From Rhodanobacteraceae bacterium (GTDB lineage Bacteria; Pseudomonadota; Gammaproteobacteria; Xanthomonadales; Rhodanobacteraceae): a stretch of 64,000 nucleotides of DNA. The translations under genes were made by a program, and so were the position numbers. The stretch is from contig JAJPHA010000090.1 of the NCBI GenBank assembly GCA_021325475.1, positions 1-64,000 on the forward strand, in the 5' to 3' direction. The number at the start of each line of letters is the position of its first letter. The stretch's first letter is position 1. The notes under the pieces are model-generated. The model was given only the letters and a program-made list of their open reading frames with translations, had not been told where the DNA came from and ran no database searches. Below are positions 15,969 through 24,022 of the stretch, in pieces.

Positions 15969-16189
15969 TGGCCTACACCCAAGCCGACCTCGAGGCCCTG
16001 CAAGCCGCACTCGCCAAGGGCGAGAAGCGCGTGAGCTTCGGCGACAAGACGGTCGAGTACCGCAGCGTGGAGGAACTGCAAGCTGCTATTCGCCAGGTGA
16101 AACGCGACCTCTTCGAGCAGGCCGTGGCCACGGGGCTGTGGCCCGGCGCGCCGCGGCAGATCCGCCTTCACACGACCAAGGGGACGTGA
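15968..16189 (+). CDS. gpW-like head–tail joining protein
   Basis: A 73-aa protein (YTQADLEALQAALAKGEKRV, then VEYRSVEELQAAIRQVKRDL), the standard size and pattern of the lambda gpW family. It acts in the connector, below the portal. The portal gene follows with a one-base overlap, as in lambda. Confidence 0.88.
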   Translation: MAYTQADLEALQAALAKGEKRVSFGDKTVEYRSVEELQAAIRQVKRDLFEQAVATGLWPGAPRQIRLHTTKGT

Positions 16190-17730
16190 TGGGTTGGCGC
16201 ACCTCACAAACGCCAGCAAGCTGGCTCAGCACCCTCAAGCGCCGGCTGCTCGGCACCAGCCCCACCTACGACGGCGTGGGCGGCGGCCGCAGGGCCGTGG
16301 CCTGGCAGGTGGGCAACCCCGGGGCGGTCGCGGCGCTGGCTTTCACGCAGAACGAACTGCGCGCCAAGAGCCGCGATCTCGCCCGGCGCAACGCCTGGGC
16401 GGCCGCGGGCATCGAGGCGTTCGTGGCGAATGCCATCGGCACCGGCATCAAGCCGCAGAGCATGGTGCAGGACCCGGCCGTGCGCGAGGCCATCCACGCG
16501 TTATGGTGGGACTGGGTGGAGGAGGCCGACGCCGCAGGACTCACCGACTTCTACGGCCTGCAGGCGCTCGCCTGCCGCGCGATGCTCGAAGGCGGCGAGG
16601 CGCTGGTGCGCCTGCGCTGGCGCCGTCTCGAGGACGGTCTGCCGGTGGGCCTGCAGCTGCAGGTGCTCGAGCCGGAACACCTGCCGACGACGCTCGACCG
16701 CGACCTGCCCTCGGGCCACGTCATCCGCGCCGGCATCGAGTTCGACCGGCTCGGGCGGCGCGTGGCCTATCACCTGACCCGCTCGCATCCGGGCGACGGG
16801 AGCCTGGCGCCGATGTCGGGCACGGGCGCCTCCGCGGGAGGTCTCGACACCGTGCGCGTGGGTGCCTCCGAGGTCATCCACCTGTTCCGCCCGCTGCGCC
16901 CGGGGCAGATCCGCGGCGAGCCGTGGCTTGCGCGGGCGCTGGTGAAGCTGCACGAGCTCGACCAGTACGACGACGCGGAACTGGTGCGCAAGAAGACCGC
17001 GGCGATGTTCGCCGGCTTCATCACGCGGCTCGCCCCCGAGGACACCCTGATGGGCGAAGGGCTGCCGGACGCGCAGGGCGCGGCGCTCGCCGGACTGGAA
17101 CCCGGCACGTTGCAGATCCTGGAGCCGGGCGAGGACATCAAGTTCTCGGCGCCGGCCGACGTGGGCGCGAGCTACGGCGAGTTCATGCGCCAGCAGTTCC
17201 GGGCCGTGGCCGCCGCCATGGGCATCACCTACGAGATGCTCACCGGTGATCTCACCCAGGTGAACTACTCCAGCATCCGCGCGGGGCTGCTGGAGTTCCG
17301 CCGCCGTTGCGAGGCCATCCAGCACGGGGTGATCGTGCACCAGCTGTGCCGCCCGGTGTGGCGGGCCTGGATGGAGCAGGCCGTGCTCGAAGGGGCGCTG
17401 AGCCTGCCCGGCTACGCCCGCCGCCGGCGCGCGTACCAGGCCGCCAAGTGGATCCCGCAGGGCTGGCAGTGGGTCGATCCCTTGAAGGAGTTCAACGCGC
17501 TCAAGCTCGCGATCCGCGCAGGGCTGATGAGCCGCTCGGAGGCGATCTCGGCCTACGGCTACGACGCCGAGGACATCGACCGCGAGATCGCGGCGGACAA
17601 CGCCCGCGCCGATGAACTGGGGCTGGTCTTCGACTCGGATCCGCGGCACGACCAGACACCGGCTGCCGCGCCTCAATCACCGCAGAAGGATGGTTCAGAT
17701 GCTGATGCCGTAGAGCCTACGAGCGCTTGA
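16189..17730 (+). CDS. Portal protein (lambda gpB family)
   Basis: A 513-aa protein typical of lambda-type portals. Conserved segments include ARRNAWAAAGIEAFVANAIG, GEALVRLRW, VIHLFRPLRPGQIRGEPWLA and LTGDLTQVNYSSIRAGLLEF. It forms the dodecameric ring at one capsid vertex through which DNA passes. Its last 14 nt overlap the 3' end of a ParE-like toxin gene on the other strand, a sign that the toxin–antitoxin pair was inserted right behind it. Confidence 0.93.
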   Translation: MGWRTSQTPASWLSTLKRRLLGTSPTYDGVGGGRRAVAWQVGNPGAVAALAFTQNELRAKSRDLARRNAWAAAGIEAFVANAIGTGIKPQSMVQDPAVREAIHALWWDWVEEADAAGLTDFYGLQALACRAMLEGGEALVRLRWRRLEDGLPVGLQLQVLEPEHLPTTLDRDLPSGHVIRAGIEFDRLGRRVAYHLTRSHPGDGSLAPMSGTGASAGGLDTVRVGASEVIHLFRPLRPGQIRGEPWLARALVKLHELDQYDDAELVRKKTAAMFAGFITRLAPEDTLMGEGLPDAQGAALAGLEPGTLQILEPGEDIKFSAPADVGASYGEFMRQQFRAVAAAMGITYEMLTGDLTQVNYSSIRAGLLEFRRRCEAIQHGVIVHQLCRPVWRAWMEQAVLEGALSLPGYARRRRAYQAAKWIPQGWQWVDPLKEFNALKLAIRAGLMSRSEAISAYGYDAEDIDREIAADNARADELGLVFDSDPRHDQTPAAAPQSPQKDGSDADAVEPTSA

Positions 17731-17998
17731 GGTCGCGATAGAAGTTCTCGTGCGGGCCAACCGCTTCGAGATAGATCAAGCGGACTTCGTGATCGACGGT
17801 ATAGCCCAGCAGGTAGAGCTGATTCTGGCTGCGGAACTTGTAGACGAACAGATCGGCGAGATCACCCTTCTTGCGTTCCCCGACGTTCGGGTCGGCCGCG
17901 ATGACTTCGGTGGCGGCATCGACATCGGCCGCGACGTTGTCATGCAGCTTCTTGTAGGCCCGGGCAAACCGACGGGTTTGCTTGAGACCGTAGCTCAT
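17717..17998 (-). CDS. RelE/ParE-type toxin
   Basis: A 93-aa protein with KQTRRFARAYKKLHDNVAAD, VGERKKGDLADLFVYKF and LLGYTVDHEVRLIYLEAVGP, a standard RelE/ParE fold. It starts 4 nt inside its antitoxin gene (ATGA). The pair lies between portal and capsid protease, antisense to both, which is unusual for morphogenesis genes of lambda type. Whether it cleaves mRNA or poisons gyrase cannot be told from sequence alone. Confidence 0.82.
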   Translation of the reverse strand: MSYGLKQTRRFARAYKKLHDNVAADVDAATEVIAADPNVGERKKGDLADLFVYKFRSQNQLYLLGYTVDHEVRLIYLEAVGPHENFYRDLKRS

Positions 17999-18231
17999 GC
18001 CTTGCGGCGGGACCGGGGCACGAAGAGGGTCGCGTCCTCACGCGGCTCGGCCATCGACGCCAGCGATTCGGCGATGAAGCCGACCGGCAGATCGGGGTTG
18101 TCCAGCGCGGCCCGGCCGACCTTGGCCCAGTACTCGACTTGGCCGGCGATGGTTCGATGCTCGGCCAGCGCCTCGGCGCGCGCTTGTTCGTAAAGCTTTT
18201 GGTCGATGCGGATGGAAATCGACGTCGTCAT
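17995..18231 (-). CDS. ParD-like antitoxin
   Basis: A 78-aa protein with an N-terminal ribbon-helix-helix-like segment (SISIRIDQKLYEQARAEALA, then HRTIAGQVEYWAKVG) and a charged C-terminal tail for toxin binding. It precedes and overlaps the toxin gene. A well-formed promoter with a palindrome over its -10 lies directly upstream (18263–18298). Confidence 0.75.
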   Translation of the reverse strand: MTTSISIRIDQKLYEQARAEALAEHRTIAGQVEYWAKVGRAALDNPDLPVGFIAESLASMAEPREDATLFVPRSRRKA

Positions 18232-18262
18232 GGCGTCACCTGGGTAGGCCCTGCAACGAATT

Positions 18263-18298
18263 TACCACAATTGTAGTAGCGTCTCGCAAGGCGTTCAA
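18263..18298 (-). promoter_or_regulatory. Promoter/operator of the ParD–ParE-like pair
   Basis: On the minus strand: -35 TTGAAC (18293–18298), 17-nt spacer, -10 TACAAT (18270–18275). The -10 lies within a near-perfect 16-nt palindrome (18263–18278, one mismatched pair), the expected site for autorepression. Confidence 0.7.
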
Positions 18299-18302
18299 TC
18301 CC

Positions 18303-19526
18303 ATGCTCCCCCACCTCGCCGCCCGCCTGTTCGGGACGCCCTTGCTCGTCCAGCGCGCCAAGCTCGACCTGATCCTCGCGGTGCTCTCCGAGCGCCTCCA
18401 TCTCGCCGCGCCGGACGTCGAACTCGCGCCGCCGCTGCCGCGGCCCGCGACCCCCCAGGCGTTTCCGGAAGCTTCGATCGCCGTCCTGCCGATCCACGGC
18501 ACCCTGGTCAAGCGCACGCTGGGGCTGGAGGCGGCCTCGGGGCTGACGAGCTACGCCGACATCGGCGCGCGGCTGGAGGCGGCGCTGGCCGACCCTCTGG
18601 TGGCCGGCATCGTGCTCGACATCGACTCGCCCGGCGGCGAGACCGGCGGCTGCTTCGAGCTCGCCCGCCGCGTGCGTGAGGCGGCCGGCCTCAAGCCGGT
18701 CTGGGCCGTGGCCAACGACGCCGCCTTCTCCGCGGCCTACGCGATCGGCTGCGCCGCCGAGCGGCTCTACGTCACCGAGACCGGCGGCGTGGGCTCGATC
18801 GGCGTGATCGCGCTGCACGTGGACCAATCGGCCAAGGACGCCCAGGACGGCTACCGCTACACGGCGATCACCGCGGGCGCGCGCAAGAACGACTACTCGC
18901 CGCACGAGCCGCTTCACGACGCCGCGCGCGCGGCGCTGCAGGCCGAGGTAGACCGGCTCCACGGCCTCTTCGTCGCGCACGTGGCGGCGATGCGCGGCCT
19001 CCCTGAGGACGCGGTGCGCGCGACCGAGGCCGCGCTCTTCTTCGGCCCGCAGGCCCTCGAGACGGGGCTGGCCGACGGGGTGGCCACGCTTGCCGCGGTG
19101 CTCGCCGAGTTCGACCGACATCTTTCTGCCGCGCGGCGTCCGTCTTCCCCGCCGCGCCAAGCCCCGACCGGGAAGGCGACCGTTCTCCGAGGAACCCCCT
19201 CCATGACCGACACCCCGCCCGAGACGCTCGGCGTGGATGAAGCCGCCGCCCTGGTGGCCGAGGCCCGCCGCGAAGTGGCGCAGTCCGCGCAAGCGATCGC
19301 GGAACTGTGTCTGATCGCCGGCTGCCCCGAGCGCGCCGCCGAGTTCATCGCGGCCGGCCACACCGAGGCCGCGGTGCGCCGCACCCTGATCGAAGCGCGC
19401 GCTGAGCGCAGCACGGAGTCCGCCGTGCGCTCGACCCATAGCCCCGAGGACTGGGCCGCCCCTGGCGCAGACCCCGCCGCCTCGCCCGTGGTCGCCGCCG
19501 TCAAGAAACTCGTCACCCGGGAGTGA
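18303..19526 (+). CDS. Capsid maturation protease S49 with C-terminal scaffold (lambda C type)
   Basis: A 407-aa protein. The N-terminal 270 residues are an S49/SppA-like protease: VLDIDSPGGETGG, catalytic Ser in NDAAFSAAYAIG (about 143) and Lys in AGARKNDYSP (about 195). The C-terminal 107 residues begin MTDTPPETLGVDEAAALVAE after a linker and look like a scaffold. An internal ATG there has its own ribosome-binding site, as in lambda C/Nu3. It processes head proteins during assembly. Confidence 0.9.
   Translation: MLPHLAARLFGTPLLVQRAKLDLILAVLSERLHLAAPDVELAPPLPRPATPQAFPEASIAVLPIHGTLVKRTLGLEAASGLTSYADIGARLEAALADPLVAGIVLDIDSPGGETGGCFELARRVREAAGLKPVWAVANDAAFSAAYAIGCAAERLYVTETGGVGSIGVIALHVDQSAKDAQDGYRYTAITAGARKNDYSPHEPLHDAARAALQAEVDRLHGLFVAHVAAMRGLPEDAVRATEAALFFGPQALETGLADGVATLAAVLAEFDRHLSAARRPSSPPRQAPTGKATVLRGTPSMTDTPPETLGVDEAAALVAEARREVAQSAQAIAELCLIAGCPERAAEFIAAGHTEAAVRRTLIEARAERSTESAVRSTHSPEDWAAPGADPAASPVVAAVKKLVTRE
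19203..19526 (+). CDS. Nested in-frame scaffold protein (Nu3-like)
   Basis: An internal ATG at 19203, in frame with the protease, follows CGAGGAACCCCCTCC, which gives a usable ribosome-binding site. The product would be 107 aa, helical and Glu/Ala-rich, the expected nature of a capsid scaffold. Lambda Nu3 is made the same way from within gene C. Shown by layout; independent translation is inferred. Confidence 0.65.
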   Translation: MTDTPPETLGVDEAAALVAEARREVAQSAQAIAELCLIAGCPERAAEFIAAGHTEAAVRRTLIEARAERSTESAVRSTHSPEDWAAPGADPAASPVVAAVKKLVTRE

Positions 19527-19529
19527 ACC

Positions 19530-19907
19530 ATGCCCACGCTCACCCAAGCCCCCCACCTCGGCGACCTCGTGAAGTACGAGGCGCCGAACCTGTACTCGCG
19601 CGAGCAGGCGACCGTGGCCGCCGGGCAGAACCTACCGCTGGGCGCCGTGGTCGGGCGCGTGACGGCCACGGGCAAGCTCAAGGCCCTCGACCCCAGCGCC
19701 ACCGACGGCACGGAAGTGGCCGCGGGCGTCCTGGGCAACGCGGTCGATGCAACGCTGATCGACCGCGAGGATGCGATCCTGATCGCTCGCCATGCCATCG
19801 TCGCGCGCCACGCGCTCGTCTGGCCCGCGGGGATCACCACCGCGCAGCAGCTCGCTGCGATCGCCCAACTCGAAGCGCGCGGCATCGTGGTGCGCGACAG
19901 CGCCTGA
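19530..19907 (+). CDS. Head decoration protein (lambda gpD family)
   Basis: A 125-aa protein; segments LYSREQATVAAGQNLPLGAV and GVLGNAVDATLIDREDAILI match the HDPD family. It trimerises on the expanded capsid surface and stabilises it. It lies between protease/scaffold and capsid as in lambda. Confidence 0.9.
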   Translation: MPTLTQAPHLGDLVKYEAPNLYSREQATVAAGQNLPLGAVVGRVTATGKLKALDPSATDGTEVAAGVLGNAVDATLIDREDAILIARHAIVARHALVWPAGITTAQQLAAIAQLEARGIVVRDSA

Positions 19908-19933
19908 TTCCGCCCCTCCCCACACCTCGGACG

Positions 19934-19960
19934 ACCCGCCATTCGGCGGGTTCGTCGTTT
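19934..19960 (+). terminator. Hairpin upstream of the capsid gene
   Basis: ACCCGCC (19934–19940) pairs with GGCGGGT (19945–19951), then TCGTCGTTT. The capsid ribosome-binding site follows 3 nt later. The same structure is at 33851–33882. Confidence 0.55.
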
Positions 19961-19973
19961 CTGGAGTCTCCCG

Positions 19974-20975
19974 ATGCTCAACCCCTTCGATTCCCCCGGC
20001 TTCTCGATGGCGAGCCTGACCGCCGCCATCAACCTGATCCCCAACCGCTACGGGCGGCTGGAAGCCTTGAACCTGTTTCCGGCCAAGCCCGTGCGCACGC
20101 GCCAGGTCGTCATCGAGGAGTACGCCGGGCGCCTGAACCTCTTGCCCACCCGGCCGCCCGGCTCGCCGGGCACGGTGGGCGAACGCGGCCGGCGCCGGCT
20201 GCGTTCCTTCGTCGTCCCGCACATCCCGCACGACGACGTGGTGTTGCCCGAGGAGGTGCAGGGCATCCGGGCCTTCGGCTCGGAAACCGAGATGGAGGCG
20301 GTCGCCGGCGTGCTCGCTCGACATCTCGAGACCATGCGCAACAAGCACGCGATCACCCTCGAGCACCTGCGCATGGGCGCGCTCAAGGGCCAGATCCTGG
20401 ACGCCGACGGCAGCATCATCTACGACCTGTTCGACGAGTTCGAGCTCAGTCAGGCCACCATCGCCTTCGATCTGGCCAATGCCAACAGCGACGTCAAGGG
20501 CCACTGCTACGAGGTGCTGGCGCACATCGAGGAGAACTTGAAGGGCGAGTTCATGACCGGCGTGCACGTCCTCTGTTCGCCCGAGTTCTTCCGGGCGCTC
20601 ACCGGCCACAAGTCGGTCAAGGAGGCCTATACCCAGTGGCAACAGGGCGCGATCCTGATCAACGACGTGCGCGCGGGCTTCGTCTTCGCCGGCATCACCT
20701 TCGAGGAGTACCGCGGCCAGGCGACCGATGCCAACGGCAACGCGCGCCGCTTCATCGCCGCGGGCGAGGCTCACGCCTTCCCGCTGGGGACGGTGGACAC
20801 CTTCGCCACGTATTTCGCGCCTGCCGACTTCAACGAGACCGTCAACACCTTGGGCCAGCCGCTCTACGCCAAGCAGGAGCCGCGCAAGTTCGACCGCGGC
20901 ACCGATCTGCACACCCAGAGCAACCCGCTGCCGATGTGCCACCGGCCCGGCGTGCTGGTGAAGCTCACCGTCTGA
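19974..20975 (+). CDS. Major capsid protein (lambda gpE family)
   Basis: A 333-aa protein with the HK97-fold gpE signatures: LTAAINLIPNRYGRLEALNL, RRRLRSFVVPHIPHDDVVLP and ADFNETVNTLGQPLYAKQEP. The start at 19974 follows TGGAG with normal spacing. It builds the icosahedral shell. Length and position agree with lambda E. Confidence 0.95.
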   Translation: MLNPFDSPGFSMASLTAAINLIPNRYGRLEALNLFPAKPVRTRQVVIEEYAGRLNLLPTRPPGSPGTVGERGRRRLRSFVVPHIPHDDVVLPEEVQGIRAFGSETEMEAVAGVLARHLETMRNKHAITLEHLRMGALKGQILDADGSIIYDLFDEFELSQATIAFDLANANSDVKGHCYEVLAHIEENLKGEFMTGVHVLCSPEFFRALTGHKSVKEAYTQWQQGAILINDVRAGFVFAGITFEEYRGQATDANGNARRFIAAGEAHAFPLGTVDTFATYFAPADFNETVNTLGQPLYAKQEPRKFDRGTDLHTQSNPLPMCHRPGVLVKLTV

Positions 20976-20987
20976 GGGTCCTGTCCG

Positions 20988-21272
20988 ATGGTCTGTGTGG
21001 AGGATCTGTACGACGCCGCCGAGCGCGCGGGACTCTTGACGCCCGTCGTGGTGGGCACCACCACCGTGTCCTGCGCGTTCCGTGCGCCGGACGAGACGGT
21101 GCTCGACGGCCTGGCGCTGGCGCGCGACTTCGAGATCGAATACGCGGCCTCGCGCATCCATCTCGCACCGGGCGACGTGGTCACCATCGCCGGCGAGTCC
21201 TACCGCGTGCGCGAGGTGAGGGCGCTCGGCGACGGCCGCGAGTGCCGGGCCCAGCTTGCGAGGCTGCCATGA
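20988..21272 (+). CDS. Head–tail attachment protein (gpFII-like)
   Basis: A 94-aa protein; FRAPDETVLDGLALARDFEI and GDVVTIAGESYRVREV match the small beta-rich FII-type connector family. It overlaps the next gene by 4 nt and lies between capsid and tail terminator as expected. Confidence 0.75.
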   Translation: MVCVEDLYDAAERAGLLTPVVVGTTTVSCAFRAPDETVLDGLALARDFEIEYAASRIHLAPGDVVTIAGESYRVREVRALGDGRECRAQLARLP

Positions 21273-21694
21273 ACTCGGTGCGCGAGCGCCTGCTGCGCAC
21301 CCTCGTCGATCGGCTCACGGCGGCCCTGGCCCCGGCGCCCGTGCTGCGCCAGCCGGCGACACCGCTGCCCCGCGAGGCCGGCCCTGCGTTGCTCGTCTTC
21401 GTCGAGGGTGACGCCCTCATCGCACATGCCAACCGGCTGACGGACCGGGCGCTCACCGTGCGCCTGGTCGCGCTCGCGCGCGGCATGGACGCCTTCGACG
21501 CGGCCGACCGGCTGATCGTCGCCGCTCACGCCGCCGTGCTCGCGGACCCGAACCTGGGCGGCCTGGCGCTCGCGGTGCGCGAGCTCGACGCCGACTGGGA
21601 CGCCGACGACCTCGATGCCGGCACGGTGACGCTGCCGGCGCGCTACGAGATCCGCTACCGCACCGCCCTGACCGACCTCACGACCCCGGGATGA
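21269..21694 (+). CDS. Tail terminator/completion protein
   Basis: A 141-aa protein from ATG 21269. RERLLRTLVDRLTAALAPAP and YEIRYRTALTDLTTPG bracket a mixed alpha/beta core typical of minor tail proteins of the Z/U group, which cap the tail tube and join it to the head. The assignment rests mostly on place and size. Confidence 0.65.
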   Translation: MNSVRERLLRTLVDRLTAALAPAPVLRQPATPLPREAGPALLVFVEGDALIAHANRLTDRALTVRLVALARGMDAFDAADRLIVAAHAAVLADPNLGGLALAVRELDADWDADDLDAGTVTLPARYEIRYRTALTDLTTPG

Positions 21695-21903
21695 CCCCCA
21701 TGCACATCGAACTGCTCCAACCCCACACCCACGCCGGTCGGCGCCTGCCCGCGGGCGCGCGGCTGGACCTGCCCGAGGCCAGCGCCCGCTGGCTGATCGC
21801 CCAGGGCGTGGCTCGGATCGTCACGCCGGATTCCTTGATCCCACCCCCCAAACCCTCGCGCCGTGACGGTCCCGCTGTCCCGGCAAGCTCCACGGGAGAC
21901 TGA
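21691..21903 (+). CDS. Small phage protein (DUF7210-like)
   Basis: A 70-aa protein: HIELLQPHTHAGRRLPAGAR then EASARWLIAQGVARIV. Such short proteins, whose first half describes a ligand-binding-like beta hairpin, often lie before the tail tube gene in this phage group. Overlaps the terminator gene by 4 nt. Function unknown. Confidence 0.55.
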   Translation: MTPMHIELLQPHTHAGRRLPAGARLDLPEASARWLIAQGVARIVTPDSLIPPPKPSRRDGPAVPASSTGD

Positions 21904-21905
21904 CC

Positions 21906-22013
21906 ATGGCCTACTTCTGGCTTCGGCCGCTTCGCTTAACGCCCGCTACGCGGGCATTAGCCTTCGCCGCAACGCGCCGACACGGCGCGTTGTCCGGACA
22001 CATTGCCGATCGC
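21906..22013 (+). other. Duplicated start of tail-tube gene with hairpin-rich insert
   Basis: ATGGCCTACTTCT at 21906–21918 nearly repeats the true start of the next gene, ATGGCCTATTTCT at 22029–22041, exactly 123 nt downstream. The 35-codon frame between them ends in TGA at 22011–22013. The insert contains two hairpins: CCCGC-TAC-GCGGG, and a perfect 9-bp stem CAACGCGCC / GGCGCGTTG. It reads like an inserted repeat element that duplicated its target, leaving a small dead or leader frame. Confidence 0.55.
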
Positions 22014-22028
22014 TGAGGAGGGACGGCA

Positions 22029-22781
22029 ATGGCCTATTTCTCTGGACAAGGGCGCGTCTACATCGGCGCGCGCGACTCGGCAGGCAACCCCGCCGGCCTC
22101 ACCTTCGTCGGCAACGTGCCGGAACTGAAGGTGTCGCTGTCGGTGGAGACGCTGGAACACCAGGAGGCGCAGTCCGGCCAGCGCCTGACCGACCTGCAGC
22201 TCATCAAGACCAAGAAGGGCGAGTTCGCCTGCACGCTGGAGGAACTCAGCGCCGGCAACCTCGCGCTCGCCCTCTACGGCCACTCGACCACGGTGGCGCC
22301 AGGCACGGTCACGGGCGAGGCGCTGCCCAACCCGGTCACCGCGGGCCACCTCTATCCGCTCGCGCACCAGAACGTCTCGGCGGTGCAGATCCAGGACGGG
22401 AGCAGCCCGCCCAAGACCCTGCCGGCGACGCAGGTCCAGGTGCACGCCCGGCACGGCTCGGTGCTGATCCTCGACGCCACGACCGGCGGCCCCTATGTCG
22501 AGCCCTTCACCGTGGATTACGCCTTTGGTGCCGCGCAGAGCACGGCGATGTTCACCCGGCCGCTGCCCGAGCGCTGGATCCGTTTCGAGGGCCTCAACAC
22601 CGCCGACGCCAACCGCGAGGTGGTGATCGACCTCTATCGCGTGGCGATCAACCCGGCCAAGGAGCTTTCGATCATCACCGACGAACTGCTGAAGTTCGAA
22701 CTCTCCGGCCAGGTGCTGGCGGACCTCTCCAAGCCCGCCGACGGCGAACTCGGCCAGTTCGGCCGCCTGGTGCTCTTGTAA
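22029..22781 (+). CDS. Major tail tube protein
   Basis: A 250-aa protein starting at ATG 22029 after GAGGAGGGACGGCA. VSLSVETLEHQEAQSG and KKGEFACTLEELSAGNLALA are typical of siphophage tail tube proteins, whose rings stack around the tape measure. It stands directly before the chaperone genes, as in lambda gpV. Confidence 0.88.
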   Translation: MAYFSGQGRVYIGARDSAGNPAGLTFVGNVPELKVSLSVETLEHQEAQSGQRLTDLQLIKTKKGEFACTLEELSAGNLALALYGHSTTVAPGTVTGEALPNPVTAGHLYPLAHQNVSAVQIQDGSSPPKTLPATQVQVHARHGSVLILDATTGGPYVEPFTVDYAFGAAQSTAMFTRPLPERWIRFEGLNTADANREVVIDLYRVAINPAKELSIITDELLKFELSGQVLADLSKPADGELGQFGRLVLL

Positions 22782-22785
22782 GGGG

Positions 22786-23220
22786 ATGGCGATGACCGAT
22801 AGCAATACCGACTTCCAGACCTTCCCGCCCGTGCCCCAGGTGGTCACGGTGGCCGGCACCGCGCTGGAACTCACGCCGATCCGGCTGGGCGAGTTACCCC
22901 GGATCCTCGCCGCGGTGCGGCCCATCGCCGCCGACCTCTCGACCGAGCCGGATTGGCTCGACCTCTTGGGACGACACGGCGAAGCGGTGCTGGAGCTGCT
23001 CGCGCTCGCCACCCGGCGCGAGCGCGCCTGGATCGAGGGGCTGGCGCTCGACGAGGCCGTCACCTTGGCCTGTGCCGTGTTCGAGGTGAACGCGGATTTT
23101 TTCGTGCGGCAGGTGGCGCCGAGCATCGCGCAGGTGGGCGAGCGGCTGGCGCCGATCCTCTCGGCTGGGACGATGCCGTCGCCCGGCTCGTCGCCTGCGG
23201 CCACCGCCACACCGAGGTGA
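22786..23220 (+). CDS. Tail assembly chaperone (G-like)
   Basis: A 144-aa protein (ELTPIRLGELPRILAAVRPI, then LATRRERAWIEGLALDEAVT) in the place of lambda gpG. A T TTT TTC slippery heptamer at 23097–23103, in the correct phase, lies near its end. The unshifted tail (MPSPGSSPAATATPR) is low-complexity. It binds the tape measure during tail assembly. Confidence 0.85.
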   Translation: MAMTDSNTDFQTFPPVPQVVTVAGTALELTPIRLGELPRILAAVRPIAADLSTEPDWLDLLGRHGEAVLELLALATRRERAWIEGLALDEAVTLACAVFEVNADFFVRQVAPSIAQVGERLAPILSAGTMPSPGSSPAATATPR

Positions 23221-23384
23221 TGGGCTACACGCTCGCGCAAGTGCGCGGCTTGCTGGCCGCCCACGGCCGGCTGGAACGTAGGCAGAACGCCTTGCGGCTG
23301 GCCTTGCACGCGGTGGCGGCCCAGGGCGACCGGGCGGCCATCGAGCGGCTGCAGCGCGACTTGTGGGAGGACATGCAGCCATGA
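22786..23384 (+). CDS. G–T frameshift product (tail assembly chaperone GT)
   Basis: A -1 shift on T TTT TTC moves ribosomes into the frame that continues as RAAGGAEHRAGG and then a conserved-looking domain WDDAVARLVACGHRH / GYTLAQVRGLLAAHGRLER, ending at 23384. The fusion would be about 199 aa: 106 residues of G plus 93. This is the layout of lambda G/GT. An ATG at 23220 in the T frame could also start a 54-aa T fragment on its own. Confidence 0.75.
23097..23103 (+). promoter_or_regulatory. Programmed -1 ribosomal frameshift site
   Basis: T TTT TTC in the phase of the G frame (GAT TTT TTC), a canonical X XXY YYZ slippery heptamer, in the overlap of the G and T frames. Confidence 0.75.
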
Positions 23385-24022
23385 AACTGACGCTGGCCAC
23401 CTCCGGACTGCTCGATCCGAGGCGGCTCTCGGCCTGGAGCGCCGAACGCCGACGGGCGATCCATGCCGCCGTCGCCAAAGGGATGGTCTCGGGCGGCCGC
23501 GAGGTGCGCGAGGCCGCCCGCGCCCAGATGCGCAGCGCCTTCCAGATCCGGCGCGCGAGCTTCGTCGCCTCGCTGCAGGCCAAGGTGTTCGACCGCAAGC
23601 CCGATCGCCTGCCCGCGCTGTGGGTGGGCAGCCGCATCCCCTGGCTGGGCATCCACACCCAGGGTGGCACGGTCGCGGGCCGGATGCTGATCCCGCTGCT
23701 ACCGGGACGGATCGGCCCCAAGCGCTTCCGTCAGGTCATCGACGGCCTGATGCGCTCGGGCAATGCCTTCTTCGTCGAGAAGAACGGCCGCGTGCTGCTG
23801 ATGGCCGAGAACCTCCGCGAGAACGCCGCGCAGCTCAACCGCTTCAAGCGCGCCGAGCGCGAGCGCCGCGGCGTCAAGCGCCTGCAGCGCGGCCAGGAGA
23901 TCCCCATCGCCGTGCTGGTGCGGCGGGTGGATCTGAAGCGCCGGTTCGATCTCGCAGCAGGCGTGCAAGGCGCCTTGCCCAAGCTCGCTGCCGCGATCGG
24001 GCGTGAATTGGACAAACTCTAA
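23381..24022 (+). CDS. DUF6441-like tail protein
   Basis: A 213-aa basic protein starting at ATG 23381 and overlapping the T stop. It has an N-terminal helix pair, WVGSRIPWLGIHTQGGTVAG in the centre and a Lys/Arg-rich helix later. Proteins of this type lie between the chaperones and the tape measure in many siphophages. No enzymatic motif; a structural or assembly role is likely. Confidence 0.6.
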   Translation: MKLTLATSGLLDPRRLSAWSAERRRAIHAAVAKGMVSGGREVREAARAQMRSAFQIRRASFVASLQAKVFDRKPDRLPALWVGSRIPWLGIHTQGGTVAGRMLIPLLPGRIGPKRFRQVIDGLMRSGNAFFVEKNGRVLLMAENLRENAAQLNRFKRAERERRGVKRLQRGQEIPIAVLVRRVDLKRRFDLAAGVQGALPKLAAAIGRELDKL

